Below, piece after piece: positions 52,314 to 61,028 of a stretch of DNA of 64,000 nucleotides (positions are counted from its first letter, which is position 1; each line of letters starts with the position of its first letter). Location: positions 1 through 64,000 of IMG/VR virus record IMGVR_UViG_3300025703_000001. One strand, 5' to 3'. Position numbers and translations under genes: made by a program. The notes below the pieces were generated by a model. The model did not search any database. It worked only from the letters and a program-made list of their open reading frames with translations, and was not told the DNA's origin. Source of the stretch: a virus.

Positions 52314-53024
52314 GTGGCCACCAGAAAACCACCGACAGCAGCCGAGGTCCGCAAGGCATTTCGTGCTGGCGTAGATGCAGCGGGACTACCACCAGAGGCC
52401 CGCAGACTTGCGCTAGAGGCATTTAATGAATCAATCCGGATGGGTGGCCCGCAGAAAAAGAACCGTAGACAAATCCAGAATGAGGCGCTAAACGCCGTGG
52501 ACGAACTGATGGTGATCGTATCTGATCCGCTGTTTGAGGATTCGGTGAAGGGGATTATTCTTCGCAATGACTTCACCTCTGGTCAACTCTTTCGTGACCA
52601 TGAATCTATTGAGGATATCATGGCGATCGGATTGAGCGCGTTGCCCCCCACGCAAGGCGACCCGACTGGCGAGGTTGCGATCTGGGCCGAGATGGGTGAT
52701 CGCACCGGCGATACCATTCTGGACATCTGCGAGAGCATGGCCCGTAATCTGGTGAGCGTCAAGCAATTGTTGAATCTTTCTAGCATCGATGTGCGCGAAC
52801 GGGAGGAACGAACTATCCCACGATGCCATGCGTGCGGTGATGAAATCCTGAATCAGAATGAGATGCGGGATGGCGGCTTCGACATTAAATGTGCGGTGCG
52901 ACGTAAGCGATATAAGAACGCTCGGGACTACCGCGGCGACCGTGGAGTCTTCATCGCTTTCGTTAGAGCGGAGCGTGTAGCAAAGGCCGAAACTGACGAT
53001 CTAGTCGAAACCGACGTTGTGTAG
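52314..53024 (+). CDS. hypothetical protein with C-terminal zinc motif, 236 aa
   Basis: GTG start. Helical N-terminus (PPTAAEVRKAFRAGVDAAGL, PEARRLALEAFNESI), then basic KKNRRQIQNE, and a C-terminal CHACGDEILNQNEMRDGGF region. Could be a DNA-binding protein. No family recognised. Confidence 0.5.
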   Translation: MATRKPPTAAEVRKAFRAGVDAAGLPPEARRLALEAFNESIRMGGPQKKNRRQIQNEALNAVDELMVIVSDPLFEDSVKGIILRNDFTSGQLFRDHESIEDIMAIGLSALPPTQGDPTGEVAIWAEMGDRTGDTILDICESMARNLVSVKQLLNLSSIDVREREERTIPRCHACGDEILNQNEMRDGGFDIKCAVRRKRYKNARDYRGDRGVFIAFVRAERVAKAETDDLVETDVV

Positions 53025-53108
53025 CATGACCTGCACTTTCGCAAATGTTACAAACCACATTGCTAGTATTACACTTGGCAGGTCTAATCAAAGAACAGCG
53101 GGCTTCTA

Positions 53109-53417
53109 GTGACGGTCAAAAACCTATGCATTGGATGCCTTGACGACTTCGTTGAAGAATGGGCAGATCCGCCATATTGCTACACCTGCTACCTGAAACA
53201 CGAGGAAGCGATTGAGCGTGCTGGCATCCACTACAGCAGCCGTCGCAATAATCAACCCGTAGATTGGTACGGCCCCAAATGGAATAACGGCACCGAGCCG
53301 AACACCATTGAGGCCGAAGAACTCCAGTACGGGTTTGGTGGCGAAGATGAGTACGGTCGCCCGGTTGAGATTCGATTCGATGATGGTAGTCCGATCCTCC
53401 TGGTTGGAGGAGATTGA
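53109..53417 (+). CDS. zinc protein, 102 aa
   Basis: GTG start. CIGCLDDFVEEWADPPYCYTC: CxxC-x14-CxxC zinc ribbon, then VDWYGPKWNN and an acidic beta end. No promoter was confidently identified in the 84 bases upstream. Confidence 0.55.
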   Translation: MTVKNLCIGCLDDFVEEWADPPYCYTCYLKHEEAIERAGIHYSSRRNNQPVDWYGPKWNNGTEPNTIEAEELQYGFGGEDEYGRPVEIRFDDGSPILLVGGD

Positions 53418-53425
53418 AGGTTGAC

Positions 53426-53800
53426 GTGGCCAAGCGTGATCTGACTCTGCTGGGAGCATTGTTTGTTACGCAGAAAATCACGCTAGACGAGGCCACTGCG
53501 CTTGCCGAGTATCTTCAGCACGTTGACGTCCAGTACAAGAATCACCCCGAGACGTTGGAAGTTGCCATTGATATGGCGCTCGGATTCTTTCGGGACGATC
53601 CAGACACCGAAGCCGCCAAGACGGCTGACAGCGTGCAAGCTGAGCATGACGAGGAAGCGTGTCCCGACTGCGGTGGGGAAATGATGGATTCCGTCGACAT
53701 GGAACAGGCTGTCGATCTTTGGCTAGCCGTTCGCATGGTAGCCGACAAGTACGCGTTTGACCGTGAGGTTTCAGATCACGGCGAGCAAGAGGAATGCTGA
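53426..53800 (+). CDS. hypothetical protein with CxxC, 124 aa
   Basis: GTG 53426 with GAAGG upstream (TTG 53414 also in frame). Helical (LTLLGALFVTQKITLDEATA, LEVAIDMALGFFRDD), then CPDCGGEMM and another helix. No family recognised. Confidence 0.55.
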   Translation: MAKRDLTLLGALFVTQKITLDEATALAEYLQHVDVQYKNHPETLEVAIDMALGFFRDDPDTEAAKTADSVQAEHDEEACPDCGGEMMDSVDMEQAVDLWLAVRMVADKYAFDREVSDHGEQEEC

Positions 53801-53804
53801 ACTG

Positions 53805-53951
53805 GTGTCGAGCGTGGCTATTGCTTGCCCGGTCTGCAATGCGGCGACCCAAGACCATTGTGAGTACCACGGATGTCACTGGCTCAGATGCACCGGTTGC
53901 CGACGATACGGAGATCCAACCAAGGTCGGACGATGGGTTAAACATGGCTGA
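53805..53951 (+). CDS. 48-aa zinc-ribbon protein
   Basis: GTG start. CPVCNAATQDHCEYHGCHW then CTGC: CxxC...CxxC with His. Overlaps the next gene by 8 bases. Confidence 0.55.
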   Translation: MSSVAIACPVCNAATQDHCEYHGCHWLRCTGCRRYGDPTKVGRWVKHG

Positions 53952-54186
53952 CGATGTCTTGATTGCGAGAAAGCGCGCCGCAGCCGAGGACGCCATACAG
54001 GATCTGATGAGATCCATGTACGGAACCCTTGTGACTGTTGACTGGCTGGTTTTGGCTGACAACGTGGTGAGCGTTGAAGACGAAGACACCCACGTCCTGC
54101 ACCCAGCGTACTCCGCTGGCATGAGTTCGTGGAAAGCCAGCGGCATGGTTCTGACCGGCGTCAAATATTACACAGGTGGGATGTAG
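53944..54186 (+). CDS. hypothetical protein, 80 aa
   Basis: ATG overlapping the zinc-ribbon stop. Helix (RKRAAAEDAIQDLMRSMYG), then strands (VTVDWLVLADNVVSVEDE). No family recognised. Confidence 0.5.
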   Translation: MADDVLIARKRAAAEDAIQDLMRSMYGTLVTVDWLVLADNVVSVEDEDTHVLHPAYSAGMSSWKASGMVLTGVKYYTGGM

Positions 54187-54719
54187 TGCCAATTCCGTGT
54201 GAATACTGCGGCGCTGAGTTCGTACCAAAGAATTCGCGCAATAGATATTGCGCTGAGAGATGTCAGATTAAGGCTCGTCAGATTCGACAGCGAGAACGTT
54301 ACGCCACTGACAGGGAATATCGTCAGATAATAATCGCTCGTGCCGATGAAAGGGTTCGGCGATTGATCCGGGAAGGTGATCCCGTTTTTCGGGAGCAAAG
54401 GGCGACGTGGCAACGGCTTGCATATCAAACGAACCCATCCAGACGCCAGTCCCGCCTAGAAGCTAATAAGTCTCGTAAGCGTGGGTTAGATCCCGCAGAC
54501 AAGGACACGCTGGATTACATTGAGATCGTCAGGGGAGACCCCTGCTCTTACTGCGGCGGTGATGGTGGTTCGATGGATCATATTGACCCCGTGAATTCGG
54601 GTGGAGATCACCACTGGTCGAATATGACTGGCGCATGTCAGTCGTGCAACTCCAGCAAACGCGAAAGAGAAGATCTGCTTGTGTGGATGTTTGAACGCAA
54701 ACAGATGGCTACGAACTGA
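54186..54719 (+). CDS. HNH endonuclease with N-terminal zinc ribbon
   Basis: 177 aa. TAGTG overlap gives a GTG start. CEYCGAEFVPKNSRNRYC, a basic helical middle, then the HNH core CSYCGGDGGSMDHIDPVNSG, GDHHWSNMTGACQSCNSSK. Free-standing HNH nucleases in phages act in packaging or as homing enzymes. Confidence 0.75.
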   Translation: MPIPCEYCGAEFVPKNSRNRYCAERCQIKARQIRQRERYATDREYRQIIIARADERVRRLIREGDPVFREQRATWQRLAYQTNPSRRQSRLEANKSRKRGLDPADKDTLDYIEIVRGDPCSYCGGDGGSMDHIDPVNSGGDHHWSNMTGACQSCNSSKREREDLLVWMFERKQMATN

Positions 54720-54756
54720 AGACAATAACCGCTCCAAAATAAAGGGAGAGCAAAAT

Positions 54757-54945
54757 ATGAGCACCATCAAGGTTGCCCCTGGCAGCAAGATCCGCGTGAA
54801 GAGTTCGGGAGTTCTCGGCACCGTCATTGACTTGACGCCGCAGAAGACTCCCGGCAAGCGCGGTCGCCCGCCGACGATTGCGTCAGTGGTCCACGACGAT
54901 GCCAGCGAAGCGACGTACGGAGTGCGCGAACTTCAGCTGGTTTGA
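54757..54945 (+). CDS. small AT-hook protein, 62 aa
   Basis: Ribosome site AAAGGGAGAG. SKIRVKSSGVLGTVIDLT then an AT-hook core TPGKRGRPPTIASV. AT-hooks bind AT-rich minor groove, like the RGR motif of Lsr2. A possible chromatin-type or antisilencing protein. Last gene of the replication block. Confidence 0.6.
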   Translation: MSTIKVAPGSKIRVKSSGVLGTVIDLTPQKTPGKRGRPPTIASVVHDDASEATYGVRELQLV

Positions 54946-54953
54946 CGAGCGGG

Positions 54954-54987
54954 GCGGTCGGGGTGCTTGGATAGCGGACCCGACCGC
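54954..54987. terminator. hairpin between convergent genes
   Basis: GCGGTCGGG / CCCGACCGC, 9-bp perfect stem, 16-base loop, between the AT-hook gene and the minus-strand regulator. No T-run on either side; terminator is inferred from position. Confidence 0.55.
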
Positions 54988-54997
54988 CGCACTCGAT

Positions 54998-55375
54998 TTA
55001 CGCAGCTACTTGCTGCAGTGTCGTTGCCGATTGCCACTGGCCACGCTCCACATTTTTGGCGTGCGAAGTCCGCTTGAGGGCAGATAGCGTACTCTGGATG
55101 TTGGCCCTTGCGTCGTGACGCCCATGCTTGGCCATCTCGGCAGCGATGTCGTCAACGGTCACCGGTCCTGGTGCGTTGTCGAGAATCGTCTTGATCATCT
55201 GAGTCCGTGAGCCGTGAATCTGCGTGACTCGTGGCTGACGGGCATTGCTCAGGATCACGCCACTGATGGCATCCCTGGCGGCTACGAGGCCGTCAAGTTC
55301 CTTCCGTGTTGCGTTGATCGACCGATCCAACTGGCGAAGTATCGTCGTTGGAGAAGTCTTTGTGGGCTTTGCCAT
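54998..55375 (-). CDS. putative winged-helix regulator, 125 aa
   Basis: Minus strand between replication and packaging genes. N-terminal coil (LRQLDRSINATRKELDGLVA), then a winged-helix-like part (MIKTILDNAPGPVTVDDIAA, NIQSTLSALKRTSHAKNVER). GAAAGG ribosome site; a TTGACC-N15-TAAAAT promoter candidate lies upstream. It could be the early-late switch or a repressor. Confidence 0.6.
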   Translation of the reverse strand: MAKPTKTSPTTILRQLDRSINATRKELDGLVAARDAISGVILSNARQPRVTQIHGSRTQMIKTILDNAPGPVTVDDIAAEMAKHGRHDARANIQSTLSALKRTSHAKNVERGQWQSATTLQQVAA

Positions 55376-55505
55376 TGCTTACCTTTCTCAGACGGGCGTT
55401 TCCCATCTGGACTGAACATTTTACCTGCTCTGTCAATGGGTCAACCAAAAACGCAGGATTATTGTTCCCTGGTTGAAACTACAACGATGTCGTTAGGCAC
55501 TAGGA

Positions 55506-56132
55506 ATGGCACGACACGGACCCGATAAGGACATATGTGGCGCCCAGCGTGCCAACCAGCCGGAGGGTGTCGTTTGCCAGAACGTCGCAGGTGAACGTAC
55601 TGATCACCTCGGAATCGGCAGGTGCTACCGTCATGGTGGATCTACCGAATCGCACAACAAGGCGGCGCGGGTGGAAATCTTAGACCGTGATGCCCGCAAG
55701 TTGTTGGCGATAGAAGGCTTTGAGCCGATCGTTGATCCGTTCACCGAACTGTCTGAGCTGGCTGGTGAGGTCAAGAAGCTCAAGAATGTGTTGCGGGACA
55801 AGGTCGAGGAACTGACCAACCTGAAGGACGTTGGTGGCAAGAACGTCGCCACTCAGATCGACGTGCTGTTTCAAGCGTACGAACGGTCGATTGATCGCTG
55901 CGAGCGCATCCTGATGGGTATGGCGAGACTGGATCTTGAGGACCGCATCGCTCGGCTGCATGCCCGCATTGACTCAGACACCGCCGACCAGATCGTTAGC
56001 GCCATGACCGCATCGCTTGAAGGCGTGGACATTTCCGACGCTGTTCGTGAGGCGATTATCCTTGACTTTGGAACCCGACTTTCAGGTGGTCAGCAACCTG
56101 GTCGCCAGCAAGCTGTCGGCGCAATCGGTTAG
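55506..56132 (+). CDS. terminase small subunit
   Basis: 208 aa. N-terminal zinc motif CGAQRANQPEGVVCQNV, GIGRCYRHGGSTESHNKAAR is typical of actinophage small terminases; a helical coil follows (ELSELAGEVKKLKNVLRDKV). It binds the packaging site and the large subunit. Overlaps the large-subunit gene by 47 bases. Confidence 0.75.
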   Translation: MARHGPDKDICGAQRANQPEGVVCQNVAGERTDHLGIGRCYRHGGSTESHNKAARVEILDRDARKLLAIEGFEPIVDPFTELSELAGEVKKLKNVLRDKVEELTNLKDVGGKNVATQIDVLFQAYERSIDRCERILMGMARLDLEDRIARLHARIDSDTADQIVSAMTASLEGVDISDAVREAIILDFGTRLSGGQQPGRQQAVGAIG

Positions 56133-57936
56133 AACTGACGACTACGCCACTCCTGGTGAACTTGCACTTGCGCTAGATCCGACCACGGTTCAGACTCCGG
56201 CGCTTGACATCATCGACGGCGCATTAGTCGACGTCGAGAAGGCGCTAGACGCCACACTGAAACGCCAACGCCTGTTTGCCAAGTATCGCAACGCTGGCAT
56301 GAACGAGTTTGAGGCCCGCGATTCCGCTGAGGCCGAAGTTCCGACGATTGGCACTGATCGCATGATCGTGTCGATGCCTCCGCAGGAGGGCAAGTCCGAG
56401 CGGTGCTCGCACTATGGCGTGCTGTGGATGCTGCGGCGTCATCCCGAGATGCGCTGCGCGATCGTTTCCTACGAAGAACGCATTGCACAGAACATGTCGT
56501 CAAAGCTCCGTAACGATCTGCTGACGTTCGATGGCGCCGAGGGCAACATCGACCTCGGCATTGAGCTACGACGTGGCAACCGTGCCGTTGGATCGTGGTC
56601 GCTTGAAGGCGAGCGCGGTTCGATTTACGCCATTGGTATCGGTGGCGCCCTGACGGGAAGGCCAGTTGATTTATTGGTCGTGGACGACCCCGTCAAAGAC
56701 TACAAAGCTGCCGACAGCTCACTGCAATCCGACCAAGCGTGGATGTGGTGGATGTCGGTCGCTCGTGCGCGGTTGGCACCTGGCGCGCCGGTCATCGTGA
56801 TCCTGACTCGTTGGCATGAAGCCGACATGGCCGGACGGTTGATCCAGAAGCAGCGCGAAGACGAGGCGTCAGAGCAGCAGTACTTCGACCGTTGGCGCGT
56901 TATTAACATCTCAGCTCAGGCCGAGTTTGACCCAGCGACACAGACCGATCCGCTTGGCCGACAGCCCGGCGAGTTCATGGACTCGGCTCGTGGTCGCACA
57001 CGGGCGCAGTGGGAAGCGACCAAGGCATCACAGATCCCGCGCGTGTGGTCGGCGTTGTACCAGGGCAAGCCGTCGCCTGACAGTGGGGACGTGTTCCACC
57101 GTAACTGGTGGATGCGATTCGGTACGCCGATCTGGAACCAGAATCCCGACGAGACGTTTACTGCGCATGATTGCACTGAGATCATACAGAGCTGGGATCT
57201 TGCTTTCAAAGATAACAACACGTCTGACTACGTTGTCGGCCAGGTCTGGGCGCGACGCGGTGCGAACACCTACCTGCTCGATCAGGTGCATGCACGACTG
57301 AGCTTTACCGATACCGTCGCCGCGATTCGTCGCATGTCTGAGCGTTGGCCGCAAGCAATCGTCAAGCTGATTGAGGACAAGGCGAACGGTCCAGCGGTGA
57401 TCAATGCGCTACGATCTGAGGTCGGCGGCATCATTCCCGTTCAGGTCAAGGATTCTAAGAGCGCGCGTGCTGCTGCTGTGTCGCCATTCATTGAGTCCAA
57501 CAACGTGTTCCTGCCGTCAACAGAGATAGCGCTGTATGACGTGGAAGCGTTTATCGAGGAAACGACTCAGTTCCCGAACGCTGCGCACGACGACCAAGTC
57601 GACGCCATGACGCAGGCGCTCAATCGGTTTTACTTGCAAGGTTCCGGAGCGAAGGATTGGCTTGAGTCGCTTGCGCCGACCCATGACTGTGGCCAGCCGA
57701 ACAGTAAGGGATCGACGCGCTGTAGTAAGTGCGGCGAGGAACTGAAGCCTGACGAGACGGTTGATGCTGAGCCTGAAGAGTTCTCGCTGACTAGCGGTAT
57801 AAATGACCCGACCAAACCTAAGCCACCCGACGAACTGACTGGCTTCAACAAAACCGTGTCGGACGCCATCGCACAATACGGCCCGTCCGGTTCTGGCGGT
57901 TTCGATCCTTTCGCACGCAAGTCATGGCAACGATAA
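56086..57936 (+). CDS. terminase large subunit
   Basis: 616 aa, GTG 56086 within the end of the small-subunit gene; the exact start is uncertain. ATPase Walker A-like PPQEGKS (about 98-104), Walker B LLVVDDPV, coupling motif ILTRWHEADMAG. C-terminal nuclease: SWDLAFKDNNTSDYVVG, LIEDKANGPAVI and AAHDDQVDAM supply the acidic cluster. A zinc ribbon (CGQPNSKGSTRCSKCGEEL) is added near the C-terminus. Packages DNA into proheads. Confidence 0.92.
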   Translation: MVSNLVASKLSAQSVRTDDYATPGELALALDPTTVQTPALDIIDGALVDVEKALDATLKRQRLFAKYRNAGMNEFEARDSAEAEVPTIGTDRMIVSMPPQEGKSERCSHYGVLWMLRRHPEMRCAIVSYEERIAQNMSSKLRNDLLTFDGAEGNIDLGIELRRGNRAVGSWSLEGERGSIYAIGIGGALTGRPVDLLVVDDPVKDYKAADSSLQSDQAWMWWMSVARARLAPGAPVIVILTRWHEADMAGRLIQKQREDEASEQQYFDRWRVINISAQAEFDPATQTDPLGRQPGEFMDSARGRTRAQWEATKASQIPRVWSALYQGKPSPDSGDVFHRNWWMRFGTPIWNQNPDETFTAHDCTEIIQSWDLAFKDNNTSDYVVGQVWARRGANTYLLDQVHARLSFTDTVAAIRRMSERWPQAIVKLIEDKANGPAVINALRSEVGGIIPVQVKDSKSARAAAVSPFIESNNVFLPSTEIALYDVEAFIEETTQFPNAAHDDQVDAMTQALNRFYLQGSGAKDWLESLAPTHDCGQPNSKGSTRCSKCGEELKPDETVDAEPEEFSLTSGINDPTKPKPPDELTGFNKTVSDAIAQYGPSGSGGFDPFARKSWQR

Positions 57937-57949
57937 AGGAGATTCAGCG

Positions 57950-58213
57950 GTGACCGAGATGACGTTTGGTGCCGAAAACTGCAAAGGCGCTACGAGCGAT
58001 CTGACCGGCAATCACTACACGGCAGACAGACGCGGCATGATTAACGTGACAGATTCGCGTGACGTGGCGTTCTTCAAGCGAAACGGCTTCAGCGTCGCTG
58101 GCGGCATGCCGCGCATGAGTAAGTTCTGGGTCTGCGATGACTGCTCGTGGGAAGCCACCGTCAACCACTGCCGCTACTGCGACTCGGAGAACTTGCGTAA
58201 AGTCGAAGCGTGA
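57950..58213 (+). CDS. zinc protein downstream of terminase, 87 aa
   Basis: GTG start 7 bases after AAGGAG. VTDSRDVAFFKRNGFSVAGG then CDDCSWEATVNHCRYC: zinc ribbon. Seen as an unknown small gene in other phages with this layout. Function unknown. Confidence 0.55.
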   Translation: MTEMTFGAENCKGATSDLTGNHYTADRRGMINVTDSRDVAFFKRNGFSVAGGMPRMSKFWVCDDCSWEATVNHCRYCDSENLRKVEA

Positions 58214-58216
58214 CAC

Positions 58217-59110
58217 ATGAGTACGCTCGTTATCGGCGGCACAGGTTACATCGGTAGCGCCTTAGTCCACCATCTGCTAGTCACTGACCATTACGCGAAG
58301 GTCATTGATATCGGCATTCGTGGTAACCCTGGCAACATTCGCAGTCAGGCGATTGACTACGCCGATATGTCACAAGGTCTGATCCAGGCTTACGACGACA
58401 TCATCCTGCTGGCGGCACACTCGTCGGTCCAATCCGCTACCGCCGATCCCGTCAGAGCGTTTCGCAACAACGTGGTGGCGTTTGAACGGTTGTTGCGCCA
58501 TATGCGGCCAAGCCAACGGTTGATCTACGCTAGTAGCTCTAGCATCTACTCCGGCGTTGGCGCAACGGCTGCGAGCGAAGACCTGAACGTCGGATCGAAC
58601 TGGTATGACGCCAGCAAGCTGATGGACGACATGATCGCCAGTCTGTCCGGCAAGCGCACGTACGGATTACGGTTTGGCACCGTTTGCGGCGTGTCGCCGA
58701 ATCAACGCCTGGACATTATGTTGCCGAAGATGGTTGATACTGCCATCAACGACGGATATGTGCGAATCGCCAACCCCAAAATTCAACGTCCGATCCTCGG
58801 ACTCAACGACCTCTGTCGGTCCATTACTGCGATCCTCGATGGTGACGGCGAGCCTGGCATCTACAACCTCGCATCATTCAACGACCGCGTCGACCACCTT
58901 GGCGCAGTTGTTGCAGCCGCACTTGACGTGCCGCTCATTCTGGGCGAACCATCGCCTTGTTACGATTTCACTATTTCTTCAGCCAAGTTTGAGAACGAGT
59001 ACAACTTCACGTTCTCTGAGACAGCCGAGTCGATAACGGAATCGTTGGTGAGTGCGTATGGTGGAGACCGAACAGTGCAAGCCGATGCGGCACTGTCTGG
59101 CGTGCGGTAG
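58217..59110 (+). CDS. NAD-dependent epimerase/dehydratase (SDR)
   Basis: 297 aa. Rossmann motif GGTGYIG at the N-terminus, Ser region YASSSSIYSG and catalytic YDASK. Extended SDRs epimerise or dehydrate nucleotide sugars. First of an eight-gene sugar cluster; overlaps the next gene by about 50 bases. Confidence 0.85.
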   Translation: MSTLVIGGTGYIGSALVHHLLVTDHYAKVIDIGIRGNPGNIRSQAIDYADMSQGLIQAYDDIILLAAHSSVQSATADPVRAFRNNVVAFERLLRHMRPSQRLIYASSSSIYSGVGATAASEDLNVGSNWYDASKLMDDMIASLSGKRTYGLRFGTVCGVSPNQRLDIMLPKMVDTAINDGYVRIANPKIQRPILGLNDLCRSITAILDGDGEPGIYNLASFNDRVDHLGAVVAAALDVPLILGEPSPCYDFTISSAKFENEYNFTFSETAESITESLVSAYGGDRTVQADAALSGVR

Positions 59111-60275
59111 CGGACGGCTTGTCACGTATTGCGATTTGGGCGAGCAGCCGCTTGCTAATTCGTATCATGACGGCACTGTTGATCTGCCGGAGTTCCCGCT
59201 TGCGATCAACGTCTGTGAGGTGTGTTGGCATAGTCAGCTCACGCATTCGGTTGCGCCGGAGCTACTGTTCAAGGATTACGCATACGTCAGCGGCACGACT
59301 GCAACGCTGTCAGATTACTTCGACGGCTTCGTTCAGAAAGTCATTGACGAGTTCCCGTATCGTTGCTTGTCTGTCATGGATATAGCGGGGAACGACGGCA
59401 GTCTGCTGAGCAAGTTCGGAGCGAAGGGGCATGACGTTCTCAATGTTGACCCGGCCGCGAATCTAACGGCGATCTCTGAAGCGAACGGCGTGACAACGCT
59501 GTGCGAATTCTGGACGGTTGACACGCCGAACATCATCGGCAAGAAGTACGATGCGCTGATTGCGATGAACGTTCTCGGGCACGTCAGTAACCCTCACGGA
59601 TTTCTAATCGGCTGCCGAAATGCGCTGGCTGATGGTGGGCGTCTGTGGGTGCAGACGAGTCAGTGTCGATGGTTACAAAACGGCGAGTTTGATTGTGCAT
59701 ATATGGAACACGCGTCGTATTTTTCGGCGCTGTCGTTTCTGACGCTGGCTGCCAGATCGGGACTTACTGTTCTGTCGGTTGACATTCCTACGATCCATGG
59801 GAGCAGCTACCTGTGGAAGCTCGGCCTCGATGGCAATCCCGATCCAAGCGTTGACGCACTCTTGGACTACGAGAACGACTGCGGATTGTATGAGTCCGAC
59901 ACTTACGTTCACTTTGGTGCTAAAGCCGCAGCAACCGCAACGTGGTTGTATCAGGTAGTCGATGAGTACCGTGACGCTGGTTATTCGTGTGTTGGGTATG
60001 GGGCGGCGGCTAAGGCCATGACCATGCTGAACTTCAGCCAGGTTAACCTTGACTGGATCGTGGACGACAATCCTATGAAGCAGGGATCGTTCACCCCTGG
60101 CGGCAATACTCCGATCGTGGGTGTTGATTTTCTGGAGCGTATCAAGACTCCGCTGTGCATCGTGATCACGGCATGGAACTTCAGTCGGGAAATCGTGCAG
60201 CGGATTCGTGCGGTGCGTCAGAATGACGATGACGTTTTCGTGCGATATTTTCCTAATAGAGAGATATGGCAGTAA
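59058..60275 (+). CDS. sugar C-methyltransferase-like protein
   Basis: 405 aa from ATG 59058 (ATG 59085 fits the family N-terminus better). Zinc-binding start CLACGSGRLVTYCDLGEQP with ANSYHD, CEVCWHSQL, SAM-binding VMDIAGNDGSLLSKFG and a C-terminal GYGAAAKAMTMLNFS domain: the TylCIII/NovU-type three-domain layout. These enzymes methylate carbon of deoxy-sugar nucleotides or related substrates. Confidence 0.78.
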   Translation: MVETEQCKPMRHCLACGSGRLVTYCDLGEQPLANSYHDGTVDLPEFPLAINVCEVCWHSQLTHSVAPELLFKDYAYVSGTTATLSDYFDGFVQKVIDEFPYRCLSVMDIAGNDGSLLSKFGAKGHDVLNVDPAANLTAISEANGVTTLCEFWTVDTPNIIGKKYDALIAMNVLGHVSNPHGFLIGCRNALADGGRLWVQTSQCRWLQNGEFDCAYMEHASYFSALSFLTLAARSGLTVLSVDIPTIHGSSYLWKLGLDGNPDPSVDALLDYENDCGLYESDTYVHFGAKAAATATWLYQVVDEYRDAGYSCVGYGAAAKAMTMLNFSQVNLDWIVDDNPMKQGSFTPGGNTPIVGVDFLERIKTPLCIVITAWNFSREIVQRIRAVRQNDDDVFVRYFPNREIWQ

Positions 60276-61006
60276 CGCTCATCACCCACTGGTGGAACGA
60301 GCAGCTCCTCACACCGTTCTTTATCAGGCACCATCTGCCGCTAGTGGACCATGCGATCGTCATTGACTACGCATCCACAGATCGCAGCATGGATATCGTT
60401 CGTGAGCTTGCGCCGGATTGGGAGATCCGCCAGTCACGCAATTCATGTTTCCGGGCGTCCGACTGCGACCAAGAGGTCATGGACATAGAGCGTGGCGTGT
60501 CGGGTTGGAAGATCGCACTAAACGCAACCGAGTTTGTCTGTGGTGACGCGCGCCAAGCGTGCGACACGCTAGACGCCCAGGGCTACGCCGCTGCCGTCGT
60601 TCGTGGCGTCGCCATGGTGGACATGCAAGAGCGTGTCAACCTTGACCACGATGCCGAGCTGACCGACCAGTGTTGGTACGGCTACACGGATGGACCGAGT
60701 ATCGGTTATAAGAGTCGGTTACTCCATCGTCACGCTGACGGCAACTACGCCACTGGGCGTCACGAGACTTACCACAACGATGTGAAAGTCTACGCCGATG
60801 GGCTGCTGTGCAAGTGGTTTGGGTTTGCTCCGTGGTGCCAGCCATTGAGAGATCGCAAGCTCGCAATCCAACAGCAGATTCCGAACGACGATCGGATTGC
60901 TGGGCGTGGCTTTCAGCACCTGATTGACGAAGCGCAGTTGAACAACATGTGGTCGCAAGAGAAAGCCTTTGCTGGCGACCTCCGCAACAACCCAGACTTC
61001 TTCTGA
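60266..61006 (+). CDS. glycosyltransferase-like protein
   Basis: 246 aa. VTLITHWWNEQLLTPFFIRH, HAIVIDYASTDRSMDIVREL and a later LNATEFVCGD give a GT-A type family 2/92-like pattern with a D-x-x-STD donor site. Ends AGDLRNNPDFF. Acceptor unknown. Confidence 0.65.
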   Translation: MAVTLITHWWNEQLLTPFFIRHHLPLVDHAIVIDYASTDRSMDIVRELAPDWEIRQSRNSCFRASDCDQEVMDIERGVSGWKIALNATEFVCGDARQACDTLDAQGYAAAVVRGVAMVDMQERVNLDHDAELTDQCWYGYTDGPSIGYKSRLLHRHADGNYATGRHETYHNDVKVYADGLLCKWFGFAPWCQPLRDRKLAIQQQIPNDDRIAGRGFQHLIDEAQLNNMWSQEKAFAGDLRNNPDFF

Positions 61007-61028
61007 CCGCTCACAAAAAGGGAGCAGC

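Noticed and set aside
53025-53108. Promoter with TAGTAT upstream of 53109
   Set aside because: No -35 match at 16-18 bases; the neighbours could be one operon.
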